A DNA stretch of 64,000 nt from Streptomyces sp. 3214.6. GTDB lineage: Bacteria > Actinomycetota > Actinomycetes > Streptomycetales > Streptomycetaceae. Position numbers and translations under genes: made by a program. The stretch is from the NCBI RefSeq assembly GCF_900129855.1, contig NZ_LT670819.1, positions 7,874,001 to 7,938,000 of the forward strand, given 5' to 3'. Shown here piece after piece: positions 33,327-41,018 of the stretch. Each line of letters opens with the position of its first letter. Position 1 is the stretch's first letter. Under the pieces are notes generated by a model. The model was given only the letters and a program-made list of their open reading frames with translations, was not told the origin of the DNA and did not search any database.

Positions 33327-33362
33327 TCAGGTGCCTGATCAGGTGCCTGCTCAGGCGCTTTC
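33327..33362. repeat. Short tandem repeats next to the gylR stop
   Basis: TCAGGTGCCTGA, TCAGGTGCCTGC and TCAGGCGCTTTC are three consecutive 12-nt units starting at 33327, 17 nt outside the gylR stop. Minus-strand units each carry a TGA. Confidence 0.55.
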
Positions 33363-33379
33363 CGGGTGCTGCGGGTCGC

Positions 33380-34144
33380 TCAGAAGCGCCCGGCGCCCAG
33401 GTCCCGCGAGACCGCGCGGGCGCAGTCGCGCACCGCCGCGATCAGCTCGGGGCGCAGCTCGCCGTCCCGGCCCAGGCGTTCCACGGCGCCCGTGATGCCG
33501 ACCGCGCCGACGGGCATGCGCCGCCGGTCGTGGATCGGCGCCGCGATGGAGGCCACGCCCTCCCAGGTCTCCTCCACGTCGGCCGCGTACCCGCGCGCGC
33601 GGGTGAGGTCGAGGATGTGCTCGAAGGCCTCCGGCTCGCACACCGTACGGTCCGTGAACGGCTTGCGCTCGGCCTCCAGGGCCTCGCTGTGCGCGACGGG
33701 ATCGTAGGCCGACAGCACCTTGCCGAGGGCCGTGGAGTGCAACGGCTGCATGGCGCCGATCTCCAGCACCTGCCGGCTGTCGTCGGGCCGGAAGACGTGG
33801 TGCACGATCAGCACGCCATGCTGGTGCAGCACTCCCAGGTGCACGCTCTCGCCGCTGGAACGGGCCAGGTCGTCCGTCCATACCAGGGCGCGCGCGCGTA
33901 GCTCGTGCACGTCCAGGTAGGTGGTGCCCAGGCGCAGCAGCTCCGCGCCCAGCTGATAGCGCCCGGAGACGTCGTCCTGCTCCACGAAGCCCTCCTGCTG
34001 GAGGGTGCGCAGGATGCCGTGGGCGGTGCCCTTGGCCAGGCCCGTGGACGAGGCGATGTCCGACAGGCCCAGGCGCCGCTCGCCGCCCGCGAGCAGCCGC
34101 AGCATCGCGGCCGCACGTTCGACCGACTGGATGTTCCGTGCCAT
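33380..34144 (-). CDS. gylR: IclR-family regulator of glycerol genes
   Basis: A 254-residue IclR-type regulator. The N-terminal winged helix-turn-helix (MARNIQSVERAAAMLRLLAG, LSDIASSTGLAKGTAHGILRTLQQEGFVEQ) is followed by the IclR effector domain with STALGKVLSAYDP and the C-terminal IAAPIHDRRRMPVGAVGITGAVERL. In Streptomyces the gene upstream of glpFKD is gylR, the glycerol-inducible repressor, and the order here is the same. A 17-bp palindrome at 34198-34214 and a second one at 34181-34195 lie in front of it, and a related site lies before glpF, so it probably represses both itself and the operon. Confidence 0.93.
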   Translation of the reverse strand: MARNIQSVERAAAMLRLLAGGERRLGLSDIASSTGLAKGTAHGILRTLQQEGFVEQDDVSGRYQLGAELLRLGTTYLDVHELRARALVWTDDLARSSGESVHLGVLHQHGVLIVHHVFRPDDSRQVLEIGAMQPLHSTALGKVLSAYDPVAHSEALEAERKPFTDRTVCEPEAFEHILDLTRARGYAADVEETWEGVASIAAPIHDRRRMPVGAVGITGAVERLGRDGELRPELIAAVRDCARAVSRDLGAGRF

Positions 34145-34180
34145 CGCCGTCCTGCCTCCGTCCCCTCAACCGACCACGCG

Positions 34181-34214
34181 CGGTAGCTGCTACCGCCGTT
34201 CGGCAATGTCGAAC
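34181..34214. promoter_or_regulatory. Two adjacent palindromes upstream of gylR
   Basis: CGGTAGC-T-GCTACCG (34181-34195) is a perfect 15-bp palindrome, and GTTCGGCAATGTCGAAC (34198-34214) is a near-perfect 17-bp one. The second is shared with the glpF promoter and is the likely GylR site; the first may be a second operator. Confidence 0.55.
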
Positions 34215-34407
34215 ACTACCGGTCCATGCCGACCTCCCGCTAATGGTCGGTCGATACGTGTTACGTCATTCGTCTCCCCGGAGTGGCGTGCCCGTCGCAC
34301 GCCCGTGCCCCGGTGGTGGGACGGTCGTGCCCCGCTCGTGCGAGGGTCGTGCCCCGCTCGTGATCGGGTCGCGGCCCGGCAGTCCCGCTCGTCCGCCCCG
34401 TGGACGC

Positions 34408-34529
34408 CCCTGACCATAAGGCCTCCGTCCCGGCTACCCTGACGGCGTGCGCTCTCCTCGGGAAGTCGTTCGGCACGCATCCTGAGGTGACGCAAAGCCG
34501 ACAGCCGTCGCATCTGAGGGAGCCCTTCC
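34408..34529 (+). other. metH promoter and structured leader
   Basis: A possible promoter (CTGACC, 34408-34413; TACCCT, 34434-34439) would give an 85-nt leader. GCGTGC (34445-34450) pairs with GCACGC (34473-34478), and GACG (34489-34492) with CGTC (34506-34509). The stretch GACGCAAAGCC (34489-34499) also occurs in the core of c-di-GMP-I aptamers, but the rest of that aptamer is not present. No cobalamin or SAM riboswitch core is visible. The remainder of 34215-34407 shows nothing I can name. Confidence 0.35.
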
Positions 34530-37500
34530 ATGGCCTCTGTGCCGCCGACCCCTTCCGCCGACAGCCGGACCCGTGTGTCCGCGCTCCGAGAGGCCCTGGC
34601 CACCCGAGTGGTGGTGGCCGACGGAGCCATGGGCACCATGCTCCAGGCCCAGGAGCCCACCCTTGAGGACTTCGAGAACCTCGAGGGCTGCAACGAGATC
34701 CTCAACCTCACCCGGCCGGACATCGTCCGCTCCGTGCACGAGGAGTACTTCGCCGCGGGTGTGGACTGCGTCGAGACCAACACGTTCGGCGCAAACCACT
34801 CCGCCATGGCCGAGTACGACATCCCCGAACGGGTGTACGAGCTGTCCGAGGCGGGCGCCCGCATCGCCCGCGAGACGGCCGACGCCTTCGCCGCCCGCGA
34901 CGGGCGCCAGCGCTGGGTGCTCGGGTCGATCGGCCCCGGTACCAAGCTGCCGACCCTCGGCCACATCGGCTTCACCACGTTGCGCGACGCCTACCAGCAG
35001 AACGCCGAGGGCCTCATCACCGGTGGGGCCGACGCGCTCGTCGTCGAGACCACCCAGGACCTGCTGCAGACCAAGGCCGCCGTCCTGGGCGCCCACCGCG
35101 CCCGGGAGCTGGCCGGCCTGGATGTGCCGCTGATCGTCTCGGTGACCGTCGAGACGACCGGCACGATGCTGCTCGGCTCGGAGATCGGCGCCGCCCTGAC
35201 AGCGCTGGAGCCGCTCGGCATCGACATGATCGGCATGAACTGCGCCACCGGCCCGGCCGAGATGAGCGAGCACCTGCGCTACCTGGCCCGCAACGCGCGC
35301 ATCCCACTGGCCTGTATGCCGAACGCGGGCCTGCCCGTGCTGGGCAAGAACGGGGCGTCCTACCCGCTGAGCGCCCCGGAGCTCGCCGACGCCCAGGAGA
35401 ACTTCGTCCGCGACTACGGCCTGTCCCTGGTCGGCGGCTGCTGCGGCACCACCCCCGAGCACCTGCGCCAGGTCGTCGAACGCGTACGCGACCTGACTCC
35501 CGCCCCGCGCACCCCGCGCCCCGAGGCCGGCGCCGCCTCCCTCTACCAGAGCGTCCCCTTCCGCCAGGACACCTCCTACCTCGCCATCGGCGAGCGCACC
35601 AACGCCAACGGCTCCAAGAAGTTCCGTGAGGCCATGCTCGCCGGCCGCTGGGACGACTGCGTCGAGATGGCCCGCGAGCAGATCCGCGAGGGCGCGCACC
35701 TGCTCGACCTGTGCGTGGACTACGTCGGCCGCGACGGCGTCGCCGACATGGAGGAACTCGCCGGCCGCTTCGCCACCGCCTCCACCCTGCCGATCGTCCT
35801 GGACTCCACCGAGGTCGACGTCATCCGGGCGGGCCTGGAGAAGCTCGGCGGCCGCGCGGTCATCAACTCCGTCAACTACGAGGACGGCGACGGCCCCGAG
35901 TCCCGCTTCGCGAAGGTCACCAAGCTGGCCCAGGAGCACGGCGCCGCGCTGATCGCGCTGACCATCGACGAGGAGGGCCAGGCGCGTACCCCCGAGAAGA
36001 AGGTCGAGATCGCCGAACGGCTCATCGACGACCTCACCGGGAACTGGGGCATCCGCGAGGAGGACATCCTCATCGACACCCTGACCTTCACCATCTGCAC
36101 CGGTCAGGAGGAGTCCCGCGGCGACGGCGTCGCCACGATCGAGGCGATCCGCGAGCTCAAGCGCCGCCACCCCGACGTCCAGACCACCCTGGGCCTGTCG
36201 AACATCTCCTTCGGCCTCAACCCGGCCGCCCGCATCCTGCTCAACTCCGTCTTCCTCGACGAATGCGTGAAGGCGGGCCTGGACTCGGCGATCGTGCACG
36301 CCTCGAAGATCCTGCCCATCGCCCGCTTCACCGAGGAAGAGGTGCAGACGGCCCTCGACCTCATCCACGACCGCCGCGCCGAGGGATACGACCCGCTCCA
36401 GAAGCTCATGCAGCTCTTCGAGGGCGCCACGGCGAAGTCCCTGAAGGCGGGCAAGGCCGAGGAACTGGCCGCGCTGCCCCTGGAGGAGCGCCTCAAGCGC
36501 CGCATCATCGACGGCGAGCGCAACGGCCTGGAGAGGGACCTCGACGAGGCCCTGCAGAGCCGCCCGGCGCTGGACATCGTCAACGAGACCCTCCTGGACG
36601 GCATGAAGGTCGTCGGCGAGCTCTTCGGCTCCGGCCAGATGCAGTTGCCGTTCGTGCTCCAGTCCGCCGAGGTGATGAAGGCCGCCGTCGCCCACCTCGA
36701 ACCGCACATGGAGAAGACCGACGACGACGGCAAGGGCACGATCGTGCTGGCCACCGTCCGCGGCGACGTCCACGACATCGGCAAGAACCTCGTCGACATC
36801 ATCCTGTCCAACAACGGCTACAACGTCGTCAACCTCGGCATCAAGCAGCCCGTCTCCGCGATCCTGGACGCCGCCGCCGAGCACCGCGCCGACGTCATCG
36901 GCATGTCCGGCCTCCTGGTCAAATCCACCGTGATCATGAAGGAGAACCTGGAGGAGCTCAACCAGCGCGGCCTCGCGGCGAACTACCCCGTCATCCTCGG
37001 CGGCGCCGCCCTGACCAGGGCCTACGTCGAGCAGGACCTGCACGGGATCTACGAGGGCGAGGTCCGCTACGCCCGCGACGCCTTCGAGGGCCTGCGCCTG
37101 ATGGACGCCCTCATCGGCGTCAAGCGGGGCGTGCCCGGCGCGAAGCTGCCCGACCTGAAGCAGCGCCGGGTCCGCGCGAGCACGACCGCCGTCGAGGTCG
37201 AGGAACGCCCGGAGGAAGGCCATGTCCGCTCCGACGTGGCCACCGACAACCCCGTCCCCAAGGCGCCCTTCGACGGCACCCGCGTCATCAAGGGCATCCA
37301 GCTCAAGGAGTACGCCTCCTGGCTCGACGAGGGCGCCCTGTTCAAGGGCCAGTGGGGCCTGAAGCAGGCCCGCGCCGGCGACGGACCCACCTACGAGGAA
37401 CTCGTCGAGACCGAGGGCCGGCCCCGGCTGCGCGGCCTCCTGGACAGGCTCCAGACCGACAACCTCCTCGAAGCCGCCGTCGTCTACGGCTACTTCCCCT

Positions 37501-38048
37501 GCGTGTCCAAGGACGACGACCTGATCATCCTGGACGACCAGGGCAACGAACGCACCCGCTTCACCTTCCCCCGTCAGCGCCGCGGCCGCCGCCTGTGCCT
37601 GGCCGACTTCTTCCGCCCGGAGGAGTCGGGCGAGACGGACGTCGTCGGCCTCCAGGTCGTCACCGTCGGCTCCCGCATCGGCGAGGAGACCGCCAAGCTC
37701 TTCGAGTCCAACTCCTACCGCGACTACCTCGAACTGCACGGCCTGTCCGTGCAGTTGGCGGAGGCCCTCGCCGAGTACTGGCACGCGCGCGTGCGTTTTG
37801 AACTCGGCTTCGCCGGCGAGGACCCGGCCGACATCGAGGACATGTTCGCCCTGAAGTACCGCGGCGCCCGCTTCTCCCTCGGCTACGGCGCCTGCCCCGA
37901 CCTGGAGGACCGCGCCAAGATCGCCGAACTGCTGCGGCCCGAGCGGATCGGCGTCCACCTGTCCGAGGAGTTCCAACTCCACCCCGAGCAGTCCACGGAC
38001 GCCATCGTGATCCACCACCCCGAGGCGAAGTACTTCAACGCACGGTGA
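34530..38048 (+). CDS. metH: Cobalamin-dependent methionine synthase
   Basis: A 1172-residue MetH, complete in all four modules. The homocysteine domain begins VVVADGAMGTMLQAQ (about residue 28) and has its zinc cysteines in GMNCATGP and VGGCCGTTPEH. The methyltetrahydrofolate (pterin) domain follows from about 345 (GERTNANGSKKF, ILDSTEVDVI). The cobalamin domain carries DVHDIGKNLVDIILSNNGY with the axial His, and GMSGLLVKSTVIMKENLEEL. The C-terminal activation domain (SAM-binding) ends with YWHARVRFELGF and RYRGARFSLGYGACPDLEDR. The ATG follows GAGGGAGCCCTTCC. It remethylates homocysteine, the de novo counterpart of the salvage island 6-20 kb upstream. Confidence 0.97.
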   Translation: MASVPPTPSADSRTRVSALREALATRVVVADGAMGTMLQAQEPTLEDFENLEGCNEILNLTRPDIVRSVHEEYFAAGVDCVETNTFGANHSAMAEYDIPERVYELSEAGARIARETADAFAARDGRQRWVLGSIGPGTKLPTLGHIGFTTLRDAYQQNAEGLITGGADALVVETTQDLLQTKAAVLGAHRARELAGLDVPLIVSVTVETTGTMLLGSEIGAALTALEPLGIDMIGMNCATGPAEMSEHLRYLARNARIPLACMPNAGLPVLGKNGASYPLSAPELADAQENFVRDYGLSLVGGCCGTTPEHLRQVVERVRDLTPAPRTPRPEAGAASLYQSVPFRQDTSYLAIGERTNANGSKKFREAMLAGRWDDCVEMAREQIREGAHLLDLCVDYVGRDGVADMEELAGRFATASTLPIVLDSTEVDVIRAGLEKLGGRAVINSVNYEDGDGPESRFAKVTKLAQEHGAALIALTIDEEGQARTPEKKVEIAERLIDDLTGNWGIREEDILIDTLTFTICTGQEESRGDGVATIEAIRELKRRHPDVQTTLGLSNISFGLNPAARILLNSVFLDECVKAGLDSAIVHASKILPIARFTEEEVQTALDLIHDRRAEGYDPLQKLMQLFEGATAKSLKAGKAEELAALPLEERLKRRIIDGERNGLERDLDEALQSRPALDIVNETLLDGMKVVGELFGSGQMQLPFVLQSAEVMKAAVAHLEPHMEKTDDDGKGTIVLATVRGDVHDIGKNLVDIILSNNGYNVVNLGIKQPVSAILDAAAEHRADVIGMSGLLVKSTVIMKENLEELNQRGLAANYPVILGGAALTRAYVEQDLHGIYEGEVRYARDAFEGLRLMDALIGVKRGVPGAKLPDLKQRRVRASTTAVEVEERPEEGHVRSDVATDNPVPKAPFDGTRVIKGIQLKEYASWLDEGALFKGQWGLKQARAGDGPTYEELVETEGRPRLRGLLDRLQTDNLLEAAVVYGYFPCVSKDDDLIILDDQGNERTRFTFPRQRRGRRLCLADFFRPEESGETDVVGLQVVTVGSRIGEETAKLFESNSYRDYLELHGLSVQLAEALAEYWHARVRFELGFAGEDPADIEDMFALKYRGARFSLGYGACPDLEDRAKIAELLRPERIGVHLSEEFQLHPEQSTDAIVIHHPEAKYFNAR

Positions 38049-38105
38049 CCCCAGGCGTGCCACCGAGCACACTGATCGGATAAGTCGTACACTGGTCGGT
38101 CCACT

Positions 38106-38137
38106 GCAGGCCGGTTCCCCAGCGGGAACCGGCCTGC
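38106..38137 (+). terminator. Terminator after metH
   Basis: GCAGGCCGGTTCCC pairs perfectly with GGGAACCGGCCTGC (14 bp, loop CAGC), 57 nt after the metH stop. Confidence 0.9.
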
Positions 38138-38160
38138 TCGTCCCTCAAGGAGGTACGTGG

Positions 38161-38859
38161 ATGACCAGCACGGTTCCCGCGCCAGTAACCCGCACGGCCG
38201 AGGGCTCAGCCCTGCAGGCCGTGCTGCTCGACATGGACGGCACTCTGGTGGACACCGAGGGCTTCTGGTGGGACGTCGAGGTCGAGATCTTCGCCGGACT
38301 CGGCCACAGCCTCGACGACTCCTGGCGCCATGTGGTGGTCGGCGGCCCGATGAGCCGCAGTGCCGGGTTCCTGATCGAGGCGACCGGGGCCGACATCACC
38401 ATCGCCGACCTGACCGTCCTGCTCAACGAGGGGTTCGAGGACCGCATCACCCGCGCCCTGCCCCTGATGCCGGGAGCCGCCCGGCTGCTCGCCGAGCTGG
38501 CCCAGCACGAGGTCCCCACGGCCCTCGTCTCCGCCTCCCACCGGCGCATCATCGACCGTGTCCTCATCTCACTCGGCGCAGAGAACTTCCGGCTGAGCGT
38601 CGCCGGTGACGAGGTCCCGCGCACCAAGCCGTACCCCGACCCCTACCTGTTCGCCGCCGCCGGCCTCGGCGTGGACCCGACCAGATGCGCCGTCGTCGAG
38701 GACACCGCGACCGGCGTCGCCTCGGCGGAGGCGGCGGGCTGTCACGTCGTCGCGGTGCCCTCCGTGGCCCCCATCGCACCGTCGGAGCGCCGCACCGTCG
38801 TGCCCTCCCTGGAACAGGTCGACCTGCCTTTTCTGCGTGGCCTGATGCCGCTCCGATGA
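38161..38859 (+). CDS. HAD-family hydrolase
   Basis: A 232-residue haloacid-dehalogenase phosphatase of the beta-phosphoglucomutase-like subgroup. Motif I is LLDMDGTLVDTE (about residues 22-33) with both Asp residues, motif II is ALVSASHRR, motif III/K is DEVPRTKPYPDPYLFAAAG and motif IV is CAVVEDTATGVASAEAAG. Substrate is unknown; small sugar or organic phosphates are usual. AAGGAGG lies 9 nt before the ATG. It stands after a strong terminator, so it probably has its own weak promoter or receives read-through from metH. Confidence 0.9.
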   Translation: MTSTVPAPVTRTAEGSALQAVLLDMDGTLVDTEGFWWDVEVEIFAGLGHSLDDSWRHVVVGGPMSRSAGFLIEATGADITIADLTVLLNEGFEDRITRALPLMPGAARLLAELAQHEVPTALVSASHRRIIDRVLISLGAENFRLSVAGDEVPRTKPYPDPYLFAAAGLGVDPTRCAVVEDTATGVASAEAAGCHVVAVPSVAPIAPSERRTVVPSLEQVDLPFLRGLMPLR

Positions 38860-39337
38860 TCGCCACCACGATCATTGGAGAGCGACCGGCAACGGAAATG
38901 CGAGAGAGCGTTCACCCAGCGTGCACCGTCGATAACCAGGAATTCGGCGGGCGTGCGCGCGGGGGAATTCGGATCTTCCTCGACGCCTTCTGGGCGGCCG
39001 AATTCCGCCCCACTCGAACCCTTTTGGGCATGTGACGTTCCCCACCCGACCGAGGGTCGACAGATGACTCTCCGTGTGCTGTACGCCCTCGTCGGAGGGG
39101 CTCGGGCGCGTCTTTGTGTCCCGATTGGTGATTCGCTGTACGAATCCTTCCACTGACGGTTGTTCAGTGCGTCCACAGCCGGTTTCACAGCGTGATGGGC
39201 TTTCAACTCCGGTGGCCGCGAACCGTCGTGCTGGTGCGGACTAATCTCGTCGCGAGAACATCGCCGTAACCCCGTGTTCCGCCGCGACACCCCTGCATGC
39301 CGGATACACGGACCGACAGCTCTGGAGAAACTCGAGC
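38860..39337. other. 478-bp gap before the first peptide-binding lipoprotein
   Basis: No credible gene. The region is lower in GC than its neighbours and has three GAATTC sites. GATTCG-CTGTA-CGAATC (39130-39146) is a small perfect hairpin. The promoter of the 39338 gene must lie here; I could not choose a convincing -10/-35 pair. Confidence 0.5.
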
Positions 39338-40945
39338 ATGAACCGCAAGACTTTGGTGCTGCCGGCCGTGGTCGGTCTGCTCGCGCCCGTTCTCGCCGCC
39401 TGCGGCGGGTCCGACAGCGGCAGCGGCAGCGGCGACGCCATCGTCGTCGGCACCACCGACCGGTTCACCGCCACCAAGGACGCCCCGGCGCCGCTCGACC
39501 CGGCGTACTCCTACGACGTCGGCACCTGGAACATCCTGCGCCAGACCGTGCAGACCCTGATGATCCAGCCCAAGGGCGAGGGCGAACCCGTCCCGGAGGC
39601 GGCCGAAAGCTGCAGCTTCACCGACAGCGGCAACGAGCGCTACGCCTGCAAGCTGCGCAGCGGCCTGAAGTTCGCCAATGGCGACGCCATCACCGCCAAG
39701 GACGTCAAGTTCTCCATCGAGCGCGCCCGCACCATCAAGGCCGACTCCGGCGTCTTCGCCCTGCTGTCCACCATCGACACCATCGAAACGCAGGGCGACA
39801 ACGAAGTCATCTTCCACCTCAAGACCGCCGACGCCACTTTCCCCTTCAAGCTGTCGACCCCGGTCGCCGGCATCGTCAACCCCGCCGACTACGACAAGGG
39901 CAAGCTGCGCGACGGCTTCGCGGTCGACGGCTCCGGCCCCTACACCCTCAAGGCCGAGACCGACGGCGACGAGATGACCAAGGCCGTGTTCACGAAGAAC
40001 CCCAACTACAAGGGGACGCTCGACGTGAACAACAACGAGGTCGACATGGTCTCCTACAAGGACGCCGACGCCATGGGCACCGCCCTCCAAAAGGGCGACA
40101 TCGACCTCATGACCCGCACCATGTCGCCGGAGCAGATCAAGAAGCTCTCCGAGGGCTCCGCCAGCGGCGACATCGACATGGTCGAACTCAACGGCCTCGA
40201 GATCCGCTACCTCGCCTTCAACACCACCGCCCCCACCGTCAAGTCCAAGGCCGTGCGCCAGGCGATGGCCCAGGTCGTCAACCGCGCCGAGCTGGTCTCC
40301 AAGGTGTACGGCTCCCAGGCCGAGCCGCTCTACTCGCTCGTCCCGGCCACTCTCACCGGCCACTCCAACTCGTTCTTCAACGCCTACGGCGACCCGAGCG
40401 TCTCCAAGGCCAAGACCATGCTGAGCGATGCGAACGTCACCACCCCGGTGAAGCTGACGCTGAACTACACGACCGACCACTACGGCCCGGCCACCAAGCA
40501 GGAGTTCGAGACGCTGCAGAAGCAGCTCAACGACAGCGGCCTGTTCGACGTCACCATCCAGGGCACCGCCTGGGACTCGTTCGTCCCGGCCGAGCGCAAG
40601 GGCGAGTACGCCGTCTGGGGCATGGGCTGGTTCCCCGACTTCCCCGACGCCGACAACTTCGTCGCCCCGTTCCTCGACAAGGACAACTTCCTCAAGTCCC
40701 CGTACGCCAACAGCGACATCATCAACAACCTGATCCCGGCCTCCCGCCGCGAGGCCGACCGCCTCAGCGCCGCGGCGAGCCTGAAGGAGATCCAGGACAC
40801 CGTCGCCAAGGACGTACCGATCCTCCCGCTATGGCAGGGCAAGCAGTACGTCGCCGCCAACAACGACGTCACGGGCACGGCCTACGCGCTCAACTCCTCC
40901 GCCACCCTCCAGCTGTGGGAACTCGGCCGAGGCACCAGCAACTGA
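39338..40945 (+). CDS. Peptide-type (SBP_bac_5) ABC substrate-binding lipoprotein
   Basis: A 535-residue extracytoplasmic solute-binding protein of family 5 (DppA/OppA/BldKB class). The signal MNRKTLVLPAVVGLLAPVL ends in the lipobox LAAC (Cys about 22). Family blocks include LDPAYSYDVGTWNILRQTVQTL, SGLKFANGDAITAKDVKFSIERA, NTTAPTVKSKAVRQAMAQVVNRAEL and WFPDFPDADNFVAPFLD. It probably binds oligopeptides. No permease or ATPase gene is adjacent, so it must share a transporter elsewhere. A paralogue follows after a hairpin. GGAG precedes the ATG. Confidence 0.92.
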   Translation: MNRKTLVLPAVVGLLAPVLAACGGSDSGSGSGDAIVVGTTDRFTATKDAPAPLDPAYSYDVGTWNILRQTVQTLMIQPKGEGEPVPEAAESCSFTDSGNERYACKLRSGLKFANGDAITAKDVKFSIERARTIKADSGVFALLSTIDTIETQGDNEVIFHLKTADATFPFKLSTPVAGIVNPADYDKGKLRDGFAVDGSGPYTLKAETDGDEMTKAVFTKNPNYKGTLDVNNNEVDMVSYKDADAMGTALQKGDIDLMTRTMSPEQIKKLSEGSASGDIDMVELNGLEIRYLAFNTTAPTVKSKAVRQAMAQVVNRAELVSKVYGSQAEPLYSLVPATLTGHSNSFFNAYGDPSVSKAKTMLSDANVTTPVKLTLNYTTDHYGPATKQEFETLQKQLNDSGLFDVTIQGTAWDSFVPAERKGEYAVWGMGWFPDFPDADNFVAPFLDKDNFLKSPYANSDIINNLIPASRREADRLSAAASLKEIQDTVAKDVPILPLWQGKQYVAANNDVTGTAYALNSSATLQLWELGRGTSN

Positions 40946-40947
40946 CG

Positions 40948-40972
40948 CGGGCCCCTGACGGTCCGGGGCCCG
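40948..40972 (+). terminator. Hairpin between the two lipoprotein genes
   Basis: CGGGCCCC pairs with GGGGCCCG (8 bp), just after the first gene's stop. It may reduce read-through into the second gene or protect the first mRNA's 3' end. Confidence 0.6.
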
Positions 40973-41018
40973 GGACGGGCGGCCCCGGTGTGACGAAAAC
41001 CGACGACAAAGGCACTTC

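Larger units (their letters stand above)
32978..33379. other. Regulatory gap between gylR and glpF
   Basis: No gene is seen. On the minus strand it holds the glpF promoter with -10 TAGAGT (33082-33087), the operator-like site at 33107-33123, a dyad at 33180-33208 and short direct repeats next to the gylR stop. The region around 33110-33260 is clearly less GC-rich than its neighbours. Confidence 0.6.

Noticed and set aside
34215..34529. Cobalamin or SAM riboswitch before metH
   Set aside because: None of the conserved core stretches of those aptamers is present; only a short unexplained structured leader was recorded.
34434..38072. A 1200-codon open frame on the minus strand opposite metH
   Set aside because: metH on the plus strand is complete with all motifs; the antisense frame is Val/Gly/Asp-rich without any recognisable domain.
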